This document shows positions 33,175 to 47,640 of a stretch of 64,000 nt of DNA, one piece after another. The stretch's first letter is position 1, and every line of letters begins with the position of its first letter. This DNA is from Betaproteobacteria bacterium. Its GTDB lineage: Bacteria > Pseudomonadota > Gammaproteobacteria > Burkholderiales > Burkholderiaceae_C. The stretch is taken from assembly GCA_016704535.1 (NCBI GenBank), contig JADIZZ010000023.1:1-64000 (forward strand). Direction: 5' to 3'. The position numbers and the translations under genes are program-made. The notes under the pieces are model-generated. The model saw nothing but the letters and a program-made list of their open reading frames with translations, was not told the origin of the DNA and did not search any database.

Positions 33175-33969
33175 TCAGCGACGCGCCTTGTCCACCGCGC
33201 GCGCGATGCCGCGCAGGATGTGCACCTCGTCCTCCGTCAGCTGCGCGCGGTTGAGCAACTGGTGCAGACGCGGCATCAGCTTCTTCGGCGATGCCGTGTC
33301 GAGGAAGCCGATGTCCTGCAGCACCTGCTGCCAGTGCTGCAGCACGCCGTCGATGGCAGCGCCGTCGGCCAGCGCCGGCGTGGCGGTGCGCGGCCGTACG
33401 TCCCAGCCGCCGAGCGCCTGCCGCCAGTCGTAGGCGACGAGTTGCACCGCCTGCGCCAGGTTCAGCGAGCCGTAGTCCGGGTGCGCCGGGATCGACAGGC
33501 AGGCGTGGCAGCGGTAGACGTCGTCGTTCGACAGCCCGGTGCGCTCGGGACCGAAGACAAAGGCGACGTGATGCGGGGTGGTGGCCAGGGAGGCGAAGTG
33601 ATCGCGCGGCGCAAAGGTGGCCGGCCCGAAGTCGCGCGGCGTCATCGCGGTGGCGCAGGCCCAGGTGATGCCGTCTAAAGCCTGCGCCAGCGTGTCGACG
33701 ACACGCGCACGCGCCAGCACGTCGGCGGCGCCGCTGGCCATGGCCACGGTCTCCTCGCGGCTCAGTACGTCGGCAAAGCGCGGCTGCACCAGCACCAGGT
33801 CGCCGAAGCCCATCACCTTCATCGCGCGCGCTGCGGCGCCCACGTTGCCGGCATGGCTGGTACCCACCAGCACGAAGCGCGCGCCGTCGGCGGCTGCAGG
33901 GCGGGCTACCTGGGCGCTGGGCGCGGGCATCGCGGGTAAACTCGGGGGTTCCAGCATCGTCGTGCGCAT
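33175..33969 (-). CDS. trmJ: tRNA/rRNA 2'-O-methyltransferase TrmJ
   Basis: SPOUT enzyme that methylates the 2'-OH of nucleotide 32 in tRNA. The 264-residue protein has the family motifs FVLVGTSHAGNVGAAARAMKVMGF, FVFGPERTGLSNDDVYRC and IPAHPDYGSLNLAQAVQL, the trefoil-knot SAM site. The start is uncertain: ATGs at 33969, 33957 and 33930 are all in frame and none has a clear ribosome binding site. It is divergent from suhB, the order trmJ/suhB being conserved in gamma- and betaproteobacteria. Confidence 0.94.
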   Translation of the reverse strand: MRTTMLEPPSLPAMPAPSAQVARPAAADGARFVLVGTSHAGNVGAAARAMKVMGFGDLVLVQPRFADVLSREETVAMASGAADVLARARVVDTLAQALDGITWACATAMTPRDFGPATFAPRDHFASLATTPHHVAFVFGPERTGLSNDDVYRCHACLSIPAHPDYGSLNLAQAVQLVAYDWRQALGGWDVRPRTATPALADGAAIDGVLQHWQQVLQDIGFLDTASPKKLMPRLHQLLNRAQLTEDEVHILRGIARAVDKARR

Positions 33970-34042
33970 TGTCGCTGCCGCTGCCGCTCTTTACCCCCTC
34001 CGCCGCTCCCACCACGAACCCACTGCACCCGCAGGCCGCCCC

Positions 34043-35026
34043 ATGTCGCAAGCGCTCCACCCCATGCTGAACATCGCCATCAAGGCGGCGCGCGCAGCAG
34101 GTTCCATCATCAACCGCGCCGCGCTCGACCTCGAGGTGCTGAAGATCGGCAGCAAGGGGCCCAACGACTACGTGTCGGAGGTGGACCGCGCGGCCGAAGA
34201 GGCCATCATCAACACCCTGCTCGAGGCCTACCCCGGCCACGGCATCCTGGCCGAGGAGTCGGGCCGTACGCACGGCGCCAGGCACAGCGACTACGTCTGG
34301 ATCATCGACCCGCTGGACGGCACCACCAACTTCCTGCACGGCTTTCCGGTCTACGCCGTGTCCATCGCGCTGGCCTTCCGCGGCCAGCTGCAGCAGGGCG
34401 TGGTCTACGACCCCACGCGCAACGATCTCTTCTACGCCAGCAAGGGCCGCGGCGCCTTCCTCAACGACCGCCGCCTGCGTGTCAGCAAGCGCACGCGCAT
34501 CAGCGACGCCCTGATCGGCACCGGTTTCCCCTTCCGCAAGGGCGACAACTTCAAGCGCTACGTGAAGATGTTCGAGGAGGTGATGCAGAGCTGCGCCGGC
34601 CTGCGCCGACCGGGTGCTGCCGCGCTCGACCTGTGCTACGTGGCCGCCGGCTATTACGACGGCTTCTTCGAGACCGGCCTGAGCCCCTGGGACGCCGCCG
34701 CCGGCGCGCTGATGATCACCGAGGCCGGCGGCCTGGTGGGCAACTTCACCGGCGAGAGCGACTTCCTCTACCAGCGCGAGATCGTCGCCGGCAACCCCAA
34801 GGTCTACGGCCAGATGGTGCAGATTCTGGCGCCCTATACGCGGGTCATCAGGGACGAACCCGCTGCCCACGCCCACGCCGAAGCCGGCACACCAGCCGAC
34901 GATGCGACACAGGCCTTCGTCGCAGCCGCGACCGAAAGCAGCACGCTGGCCGCGCCGGCGAAGAAGTCCGCGGTGCGAGTGCGCAAGGCGGTACCCCAGC
35001 CGGCCGGCGACGACGCGCCCATGTGA
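34043..35026 (+). CDS. suhB: Inositol-1-monophosphatase SuhB with C-terminal extension
   Basis: Mg2+-dependent inositol monophosphatase that in E. coli also joins the rRNA antitermination complex. The 327-residue protein has the metal sites ILAEESG and WIIDPLDGTTNFLHGFP and later SPWDAAAGALM. After the normal end near residue 267 there is an Ala/Pro/Lys-rich tail of about 55 residues with no recognisable fold. The start ATG at 34043 aligns with the family (MLNIAIKAARAAGS follows). It is followed by a thioesterase gene after 8 nt. Confidence 0.94.
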   Translation: MSQALHPMLNIAIKAARAAGSIINRAALDLEVLKIGSKGPNDYVSEVDRAAEEAIINTLLEAYPGHGILAEESGRTHGARHSDYVWIIDPLDGTTNFLHGFPVYAVSIALAFRGQLQQGVVYDPTRNDLFYASKGRGAFLNDRRLRVSKRTRISDALIGTGFPFRKGDNFKRYVKMFEEVMQSCAGLRRPGAAALDLCYVAAGYYDGFFETGLSPWDAAAGALMITEAGGLVGNFTGESDFLYQREIVAGNPKVYGQMVQILAPYTRVIRDEPAAHAHAEAGTPADDATQAFVAAATESSTLAAPAKKSAVRVRKAVPQPAGDDAPM

Positions 35027-35034
35027 GCCCGGCA

Positions 35035-35520
35035 ATGGACCTGCCCGCGCACCAGCTGACGATGACGGTGCTGATGACACCGGACACCGCCAACTTCACT
35101 GGCCACGTGCACGGCGGCACCATCCTCAAGCTGCTCGACCAGGTGGCTTACGCCTGCGCCAGCCGCTACGCCGGTCGTTATGTCGTCACGCTCAGCGTCG
35201 ACCAGGTGATGTTCCGCCAGCCGATCATGGTCGGTGAACTCGTCAGCTTCCTGGCTTCGGTGAACCACACCGGCACCTCGTCGATGGAGATCGGCATCAA
35301 GGTCGTCGCCGAGGACATCCGTGCCCGCGTGGTGCGCCACGTCAACAGCTGCTTTTTCACGATGGTCGCGGTGGACGACGAGCGCCAGCCCGTGGCCGTA
35401 CCGCCGCTGCAGCCGGCCACGCCCGACGAACACCGCCGCCACGCCGCGGCGCGGGTGCGCAAGGAACTGCGACGCGAGATGCAGCAGCGCGCCGCCGCGC
35501 TGCACCCGGTGTCTCCATAG
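35035..35520 (+). CDS. Acyl-CoA thioesterase (hotdog fold)
   Basis: Hydrolyses acyl-CoA to free acid and CoA. The 161-residue protein has the YciA/BACH-type hotdog core: DTANFTGHVHGGTILKLLDQVAYACASRYAG (residues about 18-48) with the catalytic region at HVHGG, then VDQVMFRQPIMVGELV and a final charged helix. The ATG at 35035 begins 8 nt after suhB. The chain-length preference is unknown. Confidence 0.9.
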   Translation: MDLPAHQLTMTVLMTPDTANFTGHVHGGTILKLLDQVAYACASRYAGRYVVTLSVDQVMFRQPIMVGELVSFLASVNHTGTSSMEIGIKVVAEDIRARVVRHVNSCFFTMVAVDDERQPVAVPPLQPATPDEHRRHAAARVRKELRREMQQRAAALHPVSP

Positions 35521-35756
35521 GCGGTCGCCGGGCGCGCAGTACAGACGCAAGACGGCTGCAAGTCACCCCCCGCGCCGGCATGGCCGCTTCAGTGCCGCCG
35601 CTGCGGTGCCGATAGTGCGGGTGAGACGGTGCCGCGGGCTGCCGGCCACGATGGCCGGCACGGGCGCCGCACAACTTGCGCCCGGCGTGGCGCCAATGGG
35701 TGCCCCATGAACCAGACCTCCCGACGTTGGCCGCGCTGCCGCGCTGTCGGCCCGGC
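35521..35756. other. Gap upstream of the hybrid kinase with tandem hairpins
   Basis: Two perfect hairpins stand side by side: TGCCGGCCA-CGA-TGGCCGGCA (35640-35660) and CGGGCGC (35661-35667) with GCGCCCG (35678-35684). Neither has a T-run, so they are not classical terminators. No gene is supported here; a short ORF (35707-35760) just before the kinase has no features. Confidence 0.5.
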
Positions 35757-40981
<5,225 letters not shown>

Positions 40982-40985
<4 letters not shown>

Positions 40986-41929
40986 ACCTCGCCGAACTGC
41001 CGGCGCTGCACATCGAACAGCGCCCGCCGCGCCTGCTGGTGGTGGACGATCAGCCGGCCAACATCCAGGCCCTCTACCAGGCCTTCAGCGCCGACCACCA
41101 GGTGATGATGGCCACCGGCGGTGAACAGGCGCTGAAGCTGGCAACCACGAAGCAGCCCGACCTCATCTTGCTCGACGTGGTGATGCCCGGCATGGACGGC
41201 CATGAAGTCTGCCTGCGCCTGAAGGCCGACGCGGCCACGCGCGACATCCCGGTCATCTTCGTCACCGCGCACAGCGACGAGGCCGCCGAGACCCAGGGCC
41301 TGGCGCTGGGCGCGGTGGACTTCATCAGCAAGCCCATCAACCCGGCCATCGTGCGGGCGCGCGTGAAGACCCACCTGACGCTGAAGGCCCAGGCCGACCT
41401 GCTGCGCCAATGGGTCTACGTCGACGGGCTGACCGGCGTGCGCAACCGGCGCGGCTTCGACGAGCAACTGACCGCCGAGTGGGGCCGCGCCGCGCGCGAC
41501 GGGAGCGCGCTGAGCGTGATCCTGCTCGACGTCGACTTCTTCAAGCGCTACAACGACCACTACGGCCACCAGGCCGGCGACGCCTGCCTGCGCGCAGTGG
41601 CGGGTTTCCTGCGCCAGGCCGTGAAGCGGCCGGGCGACCTGGTGGCACGCTACGGCGGCGAGGAATTCGTCTGCCTGCTGCCGGGCACGCCGCTGGAAGA
41701 TGCGCTGACCTTCGCGCGCCAGCTCGGCGCCGGCGTCGAGGCGCTGGCGCTGGCGCACGCGCAATCGACGGTGAGCCCCGTGGTCACGGTGAGCCTGGGC
41801 GTGTGCGCCACCAGCGGCAAGCAACCGGGCAGCGCCGAAGCCCTGCTGCGTGCCGCCGACGCCCAGCTCTACGCCGCCAAGGCCGCCGGCCGCAACCGCA
41901 GCGGCGGCATCGCGCTGCCGGCGCCGTAG
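40982..41929 (+). CDS. Response regulator diguanylate cyclase (REC-GGDEF)
   Basis: A 315-residue protein with a receiver domain (phosphoacceptor Asp65 in ILLDVVMPGMDG) and a GGDEF domain. The catalytic GGEEF is intact at 225-229 and the product-inhibition I-site RPGD lies at 216-219, five residues before it. It should make c-di-GMP when phosphorylated. The 4-nt overlap with the hybrid kinase makes that kinase's HPt the obvious phosphodonor. The architecture recalls WspR and PleD-type regulators. The output (biofilm, motility) is inferred only from c-di-GMP biology. Confidence 0.95.
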
Positions 41930-42550
41930 TCAGCCCGGAGATCGCCGACGCGTGGCCCCGACCACGGCCATCGCGAGCACGGCACCGGCCATGGCCATCA
42001 GCATGTCCTTGGTGCCGTCCCATTCGTCGCCCTGGGTGCCGAGGTAGGCCGCGCCGAGCTCGGGGCTGACGATCATCGCGGTGGCGGCTTCCAGGCCTTC
42101 GTAGAAGCCGCTGAACCCGAGCACGCAGGTCACGGTGACGAAGGCCGACCACGACGGCTTCAAGCCCGCCGCACGCAGCAGGATCTCGCGGAACGGCACG
42201 GCCACGAGCAGGCCGAAGGCGAAGTGCACGATGCGGTCGTAGGGGTTGCGCTGCAGCGCGAGCAGGTCGCGCAGCCAGAAGCCGAAGGGCACCTCGGCGT
42301 AGGTGTAGTGCGCGCCGACCAGGTGCAGCGACAGGAAGACCGTGAACAGGCCGTAGGACAGGTTCGAGAAGGCAAAGCGCCGGTAGGTGAAGACCAGCAG
42401 CGCGGCATAGGCGAAGACCAGCAGGTTCTCCAGCAACCAGTCGCGCGGGTACCAGGGCCGGATCGCCGTCACCACCCACAGCAGCAGCAGCCAGGCCACC
42501 ATGCCCTGCAGGGGCCGGTTCTGGCGGAAGGGGGTCGGGTTGACGTTCAT
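41930..42550 (-). CDS. YjdF-like inner membrane protein (DUF2238)
   Basis: A 206-residue protein with about six predicted helices, including MVAWLLLLWVVTAI near the N-terminus, and the family motif HYTYAEVPFGFWL with NPYDRIVHFAFGLL in the centre. A soluble loop carries EWDGTKDMLMAMAG near the end. The family function is unknown. The ATG at 42550 is the expected start. It converges with the diguanylate cyclase gene, its stop codon abutting the cyclase stop. Confidence 0.88.
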   Translation of the reverse strand: MNVNPTPFRQNRPLQGMVAWLLLLWVVTAIRPWYPRDWLLENLLVFAYAALLVFTYRRFAFSNLSYGLFTVFLSLHLVGAHYTYAEVPFGFWLRDLLALQRNPYDRIVHFAFGLLVAVPFREILLRAAGLKPSWSAFVTVTCVLGFSGFYEGLEAATAMIVSPELGAAYLGTQGDEWDGTKDMLMAMAGAVLAMAVVGATRRRSPG

Positions 42551-42669
42551 GAGCCGCCGGCTGGCACCGGCGGCGCCTTGCGGCAGGACTCTACCTGCGC
42601 GCGACGACAGTGCGCCGGATTGAGGAGCATGCTCCACACGCGGCGGCCGCTGCGGCCTAGGATTGTCAG

Positions 42670-44088
42670 ATGAACATGCAAGACCTGCCCCCTGCCCTGG
42701 CCCTCGCTTTCGAGTGCCAGCGTGCCGCCCTCGCAGCGGCACCCGCGCCCGACTGGGCCACCCGCGCCGACCGCCTGCAGCGCCTGCAGCACCTGCTGGC
42801 CGACGCCGAGCCGGCGTTGATCCAGGCCATCGACGCCGACTTCGGTGGCCGCCCAGCCATCGAGACCGAGCTGGCCGAGGTTTGGCCCAGTCTGGAAGCC
42901 GTCAAGGGCGCGCTGCGCCACGGCCGCCGCTGGATGGCGCCGCGCAAGGCCGGTGTCGCCAAGTGGTTCATTCCGGCCCGCGCCGAAGTGCTGCCCCAGC
43001 CACTGGGTGTGGTGGGCATCATCGTGCCCTGGAACTACCCGCTCTACCTCACCATCGGCCCGCTGGCCGCGGCGCTCGTCGCCGGCAACCGGGTGATGAT
43101 CAAGCTGTCGGAACTGACACCCGCCTACTCGGCGCTGATGTCCCAGCTCGTCACACAGTCCTTCAGCGCCGACGAGCTGTGCATCGTCACCGGCGGCGCC
43201 GACGTGGCGGCGCAGTTCGCCAGCCTGCCTTTCAACCACCTGCTCTTCACCGGTTCCACGCCGGTGGGGCGCAAGGTGATGGCTGCCGCAGCCGCGAACC
43301 TGACGCCGGTGACGCTGGAACTCGGCGGCAAGTCGCCCGCCGTGGTCACCCCGGGCTACCCGCTGGCGCATGCGGCGCAGCGCATCGTTGCGGCCAAGCT
43401 GCTGAACGCCGGCCAGACCTGCATCGCGCCCGACTATGTACTGCTGCCGCGCGACCAGATCCAGCCCTTCGTCGAGGCCGCGCAGGCCTCGGCCCGCAGC
43501 GGCTACCCCGCGGGCCTGGACGACGCCGACTTCTGCAGCATCATCAATACGCGTCACCAGCAGCGTCTGGTGGCCGACCTGGACGAAGCTGCTGCGCGCG
43601 GCACGGTGATCGAGCCGCTGTTCGAAGGCCCGCAACGCGACGACGCACGCCACCGCATCGCGCCGGCGCTGCTGATCGACCCGCCGGCCGACTGCGGCGT
43701 GATGCGCGACGAGATCTTCGGCCCGCTGCTGCCCATCGTGCCCTACGACCGCGTCGAGGACGCGATGGCCTACGTCAATGCGCGGCCGCACCCGCTGGCG
43801 CTGTATTGGTTCGACCGCGACGCCAAGCGCACCGCGCTCGCGCTGCGCACGCTGCCGGCCGGGGGCGTGACGGTCAACGACACGCTGCTGCACATCGCGC
43901 AGGAAGACCTGCCCTTCGGCGGCGTCGGCGCCTCGGGCATGGGCCACTACCACGGGCAATGGGGTTTCGACACCTTCAGCAAGCTGATGCCTGTGTTCCA
44001 CCAGGCGCGCGCCAACGGCATGTCGCTTTTCCTGCCGCCTTACTCGGCGACGATGCGGCAGATGCTGGCGTTGATGAAACGCTTCTGA
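42670..44088 (+). CDS. Coniferyl-aldehyde-dehydrogenase-type aldehyde dehydrogenase
   Basis: NAD(P)-dependent oxidation of an aromatic or aliphatic aldehyde. The 472-residue protein has GIIVPWNYPLYLTIGP, the glutamate motif VTLELGGKSP near 220, and the catalytic cysteine in NAGQTCIAPDYV near 255. Two ATGs six bases apart (42670, 42676) are both possible. TAGGAT ends just 6 nt upstream of the first, so the message may be leaderless. A perfect palindrome GGAGCATGCTCC (42624-42635) lies upstream. The natural aldehyde is not known. Confidence 0.9.
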   Translation: MNMQDLPPALALAFECQRAALAAAPAPDWATRADRLQRLQHLLADAEPALIQAIDADFGGRPAIETELAEVWPSLEAVKGALRHGRRWMAPRKAGVAKWFIPARAEVLPQPLGVVGIIVPWNYPLYLTIGPLAAALVAGNRVMIKLSELTPAYSALMSQLVTQSFSADELCIVTGGADVAAQFASLPFNHLLFTGSTPVGRKVMAAAAANLTPVTLELGGKSPAVVTPGYPLAHAAQRIVAAKLLNAGQTCIAPDYVLLPRDQIQPFVEAAQASARSGYPAGLDDADFCSIINTRHQQRLVADLDEAAARGTVIEPLFEGPQRDDARHRIAPALLIDPPADCGVMRDEIFGPLLPIVPYDRVEDAMAYVNARPHPLALYWFDRDAKRTALALRTLPAGGVTVNDTLLHIAQEDLPFGGVGASGMGHYHGQWGFDTFSKLMPVFHQARANGMSLFLPPYSATMRQMLALMKRF

Positions 44089-44104
44089 CGGCCGGTCGGC
44101 GCGT

Positions 44105-44800
44105 TCAGCCGGCCAGCCCGACGGTGCCCTGCGGCAGCAGACGCCCGGCCTCGATGACGAGCTGGCGGTCGCAGCGCGCGGCGATGGCGCGGTCGTGCGT
44201 CACCAGCACGAGCGTGGTGCCGGCCTCGCGGTTGAGGTCGAACATCAGCGCCATCACGCGTTCGCCGGTGGCGAAGTCCAGGCTGCCGGTGGGTTCGTCG
44301 GCCAGCAGCAAGGCCGGCCGCACGACGAAGGCCCGCGCCAGTGCCACGCGCTGCTGCTCGCCGCCCGACAGCACCTTGGGGTAGTGCGACAGGCGTTCGC
44401 CCAGGCCGACACGCTTCAGGATCTCTGTCGCCGCAACGCGCGCGTCGTGGCGGCCCATCAGTTCCAGCGGCAGCATCACGTTTTCCAGCGCCGTCAGGTT
44501 GCCCAGGAGCTGGAAACTCTGGAAGACGAAGCCCATCTGTTGAGCTCGCAAAGCCGCGCGGGCGTCCTCGTCGAGCTTGAAGAGGTCGGTGCCGGCGACG
44601 ATCACCGTGCCCGAGGTCGGCACGTCCAGCCCGGCCAGGATGGACAGCAGCGTGCTCTTGCCCGAGCCCGAGGCGCCGACGATGGCCACCGACTCCCGCG
44701 GGCGCAGCTGGAATTCGATGTCATGGAGAATGACCAGCGTGCCGGTGGCGTCGGCGACTTGCTTGCTGATGCGTTGTACGTCTATGAGAACTTCGGACAT
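44105..44800 (-). CDS. ABC transporter ATPase, YbbA/LolD-like
   Basis: Cytoplasmic ATPase of 231 residues with Walker A GASGSGKST at 42-50, the signature LSGGEQQRVALARA, Walker B ALLLADEPTGSLD and the switch histidine in LVLVTHDRA. It is close to YbbA, which works with the large permease YbbP. No permease follows, since the downstream neighbour is on the other strand. It is divergent from the TesA-like gene, as ybbA and tesA are in E. coli. Confidence 0.92.
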   Translation of the reverse strand: MSEVLIDVQRISKQVADATGTLVILHDIEFQLRPRESVAIVGASGSGKSTLLSILAGLDVPTSGTVIVAGTDLFKLDEDARAALRAQQMGFVFQSFQLLGNLTALENVMLPLELMGRHDARVAATEILKRVGLGERLSHYPKVLSGGEQQRVALARAFVVRPALLLADEPTGSLDFATGERVMALMFDLNREAGTTLVLVTHDRAIAARCDRQLVIEAGRLLPQGTVGLAG

Positions 44801-44813
44801 CGATCGTTTTTCC

Positions 44814-45464
44814 GTGGCGCGGCGCGCCTTTCTTCGGCACTGTAGCCTGCCGGCCGTGGCCGGCGCGGCCGGACTGCTGGCGGCCGCAGGCGCGCAGGGG
44901 GCAAGCGCGCGCCGGGTGCTGGTGGTGGGCGACAGCTTGTCGGCCGAATACGGCATACCGCGCGGCAGCGGCTGGGTGGCACTGCTGGAAACGCGGCTGG
45001 CGCGCGAGCGCATTGCCGCCACCGTGGTCAACGCCAGCATCAGCGGCGACACCACCTCGGGCGGGCGCGCCCGACTGCCGGCGCTGCTGGCGCGACACAA
45101 GCCACAGGTGGCGCTGATCGAGCTGGGCGGCAACGACGCGCTGCGCGGCCTGCCTCTGGCGTCCACCGAAGCCAACCTGCGTGCGATGGTGCGCGCCGCC
45201 AAGGCCGCCGGTGCGCGGGTGCTGATCGCCGGCATGGCCGTGCCGCCCAACTACGGCCGCCAGTACGGCGAGGACTTCACAGCGCTCTTCGGCACCGTGG
45301 CCAAGGCCGAGGGCGCGGCGCTCGTGCCCTTCCTGCTGGCCGGCGTGGCCGACGTGCCGAACGCCGACGACCTGTTCCAGCCCGACCGGATCCACCCCAA
45401 GGCCGAGGCGCACCCGCGTTTGCTGGCCAACGTGTGGCCGGTGCTGCTGCCGCTGCTGAAGTAG
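44814..45464 (+). CDS. tesA: GDSL esterase/lysophospholipase, TesA-like
   Basis: Periplasmic SGNH hydrolase acting on acyl thioesters or esters. The 216-residue protein has Ser41 in VVGDSLSAEYG, the GGND oxyanion block in ELGGNDALRG, and the DxxH pair in DRIHPKAEAHP. An N-terminal signal peptide (ARRAFLRHCSLPAVAGAAG) supports export. A GTG at 44814 gives the best signal peptide; an ATG at 44784 would overlap the divergent YbbA gene. No clear ribosome binding site is seen for either. Confidence 0.88.
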   Translation: MARRAFLRHCSLPAVAGAAGLLAAAGAQGASARRVLVVGDSLSAEYGIPRGSGWVALLETRLARERIAATVVNASISGDTTSGGRARLPALLARHKPQVALIELGGNDALRGLPLASTEANLRAMVRAAKAAGARVLIAGMAVPPNYGRQYGEDFTALFGTVAKAEGAALVPFLLAGVADVPNADDLFQPDRIHPKAEAHPRLLANVWPVLLPLLK

Positions 45465-45522
45465 TCGCACGCGCTGAGCCGGCGCCCGCGCGGTATGGCG
45501 GCTCTCGGCGGTTGCCGTCGCG

Positions 45523-47502
45523 CTACCGTTCGCGATCGCCCGGTCGCCCCCGCTCGGGCGCAGGCGCACGCGCCGGTGGCGACGGCGGTGCGGCGACCGG
45601 GGCGGGAGGCTCCGCGGCGGGTGCAGCCACCGGCGGCGGTCGCGGCGCGGCTTGTGGGCCGCGCTGCGGTTGCGCTTGGGGCTGGGGCTGCTCTTGTGGC
45701 TGCCGCTGCGGCTGCGTGGGAGGCTGTCCTTGCGGGCCACGCTCGGGGCGCGGACCACGCTGCGGCGCTGCGCCATCGGGCTCGCGCGCCGGCACCGGCA
45801 TCGCCGCGGGCGGGCGCCCGGCTGCGGGCGGTGCGACGGTGGCAGGTGGCGGCACGCTGCCCGCCGCCGGCACCTGCGGACCCGGGCGGGGCTGGCGGAG
45901 GTCGACGATTTCGGGGAGCGGATTCCCGCGACCGTCGGTGCGGCCACGGAGGATGTCACGACGATCGTCACGACGGTCATCGGGCCGGTCGATACGCTCG
46001 TCCCGCGTTGCCGGCAGCGGCGGGCGCTGCGGCCGTGCTTCCGGCGCCGGCGTCACCACCGGTCCGGGCCAGCGCTGCGCCCCACCGGGTACCGGCTGCA
46101 CGCTGCCGATGGGCTCGCGTGGCGGCACACGGTCAGGAGACGGCCGGCGCTCGGGCCGTGCGCGCTCGGGCGCGGGTGGCGGGGGCAACACGGCCAGTGG
46201 TGTGCGCAGATCCGGGCGGGCATCGCGCGGCAGTTCGACGATGCCGCGCGACACCGGCTGGTGCCGTGTCAGCACGTCGCGCGGCACCACCGTCACGGCA
46301 TTCGGCACACCCTGGTTGCCGTAGCTGATCGGGCCGGTAGGCACCTGTCCGGGTGGATGGCGCCAACGGTACGGCGGGTTCGGGTTCACGCGTTCTATGT
46401 AGCGCGGCGTGGTGCGGTAATGCGGCCGGTAGACCTCGCGCGGTGCCAGAGGCACCCAGCCCACGTAGGGACCGCCGATCTGGATCGACGCGCCCCAGCC
46501 ACCGCCACCTATCCAGGCCACCAGCGCCGGCGCGTACACCGGCCGCGCCACGTAGGCGCCGGGCACCCAGCCCCAGCGGCCGCGCCAGTTCACCCAGCGG
46601 CCGTAGTGGAAGGGCGCGAAGCCCCAGGGCGCGTCGTCGATCCAGGTCCAGCCCCAGGGCGCGACCCAGCTCCAGCGCCCGTAGCGGTAAGGCGCCCAGT
46701 CGACGGCCACCTGCACCGGCAGCCACAGCGGGCCGTAGTCGGGATGCTGTTCCCAGCGGCCGTAGCGGTCCAGATCTTCGGCGCCGGTCATCTCGGGCGA
46801 GACGTAGGCCTGCGCCGCGGTGCGGCGCTCGTCGCGCTGGTCCTCGGCGATTGCCCAGTCGGTGAAACTGTCGTCGGGCATCGCGATCCAACGCAGCCGC
46901 AGGCCACCGCTGCCGTCGCGCCGCGCGTCGCGGAAGAGCTCGGCACGCTGGCCTTCACCGATCAAGGGGCCGGCATCGTCAGCGGCCCGGAGCAAGCCGC
47001 GCCAACTGGCCGCCTGGGTCGCGTCGTCAGTGCGGTCGATGCGGTAGTGGCCGGCGCGCTGCGGCAGCAGGCGGGTGTCGGCAGTCACGACTTCGATCTC
47101 GTCGGCCACCTCGCGCGAACGCACGCGCAGCGCCAAGCTGCCGCCATGCAGCTGGAAGACCAGGCGTTCGTCGTCCAGTCGCAGCACCTCGAGTTCGGTG
47201 TTCGCCGCCAGCCGCAGCACGGTAGAGCCGATGCGCAATTCGACCCGGCCGTCTCGCGCGGTGGCGATACGGTCGCCGCCGGTCAGGGGCCTGTTGCGCT
47301 GGGCGTCGGCCCATTGGCCGGTCTCGTCGTCCCACCAAGAAGCACTGCCGGCGATGTCGGCGAGGCGCCCGACCCGGCCGGGCGGATCTTCCTGGGCGTA
47401 GGCCGCGCCGGCGCACACCAGGGCAAGCAGCGCCAGCATCAGCATGGCACCCCAACGGCCTACGGTGGCTGCCCTGGATTGCCTGTGGGGTTGCATGTTC
47501 AT
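45523..47502 (-). CDS. Secreted FecR/Trp-rich protein with proline/arginine tail (DUF6600 type)
   Basis: A 659-residue exported protein of unknown function. Order: signal peptide (about 1-36, ending AAYAQ), a FecR-like domain (50-170; GDRIATARDGRVELRIGST), a Trp/Tyr/Pro-rich block of YGRW-type repeats (about 235-320) and a low-complexity tail (about 400-659) rich in Pro, Arg and Gln. FecR domains sense or bind cell-envelope material, but there is no membrane helix or sigma factor here. The base composition of the tail is skewed by its Pro/Arg content. It is divergent from the S9 peptidase gene. Confidence 0.85.
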   Translation of the reverse strand: MNMQPHRQSRAATVGRWGAMLMLALLALVCAGAAYAQEDPPGRVGRLADIAGSASWWDDETGQWADAQRNRPLTGGDRIATARDGRVELRIGSTVLRLAANTELEVLRLDDERLVFQLHGGSLALRVRSREVADEIEVVTADTRLLPQRAGHYRIDRTDDATQAASWRGLLRAADDAGPLIGEGQRAELFRDARRDGSGGLRLRWIAMPDDSFTDWAIAEDQRDERRTAAQAYVSPEMTGAEDLDRYGRWEQHPDYGPLWLPVQVAVDWAPYRYGRWSWVAPWGWTWIDDAPWGFAPFHYGRWVNWRGRWGWVPGAYVARPVYAPALVAWIGGGGWGASIQIGGPYVGWVPLAPREVYRPHYRTTPRYIERVNPNPPYRWRHPPGQVPTGPISYGNQGVPNAVTVVPRDVLTRHQPVSRGIVELPRDARPDLRTPLAVLPPPPAPERARPERRPSPDRVPPREPIGSVQPVPGGAQRWPGPVVTPAPEARPQRPPLPATRDERIDRPDDRRDDRRDILRGRTDGRGNPLPEIVDLRQPRPGPQVPAAGSVPPPATVAPPAAGRPPAAMPVPAREPDGAAPQRGPRPERGPQGQPPTQPQRQPQEQPQPQAQPQRGPQAAPRPPPVAAPAAEPPAPVAAPPSPPARAPAPERGRPGDRER

Positions 47503-47640
47503 GCAGCTTCAACGCCGCCTGTGTCGCCGACGATGACGGCGGCCGTGTAAAGGAAGGTAGCACGGTCAGGCCCGCAGCGAGCCCGCAATCGTCGCCAGCT
47601 TACGATGTTGCAGACGCTCCCAACTCGACAACCACGTGAA

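Noticed and set aside
35521..35756. Short open frames upstream of the hybrid kinase
   Set aside because: No ribosome binding site, no conserved motif, and overlap with hairpins; not supported as genes.
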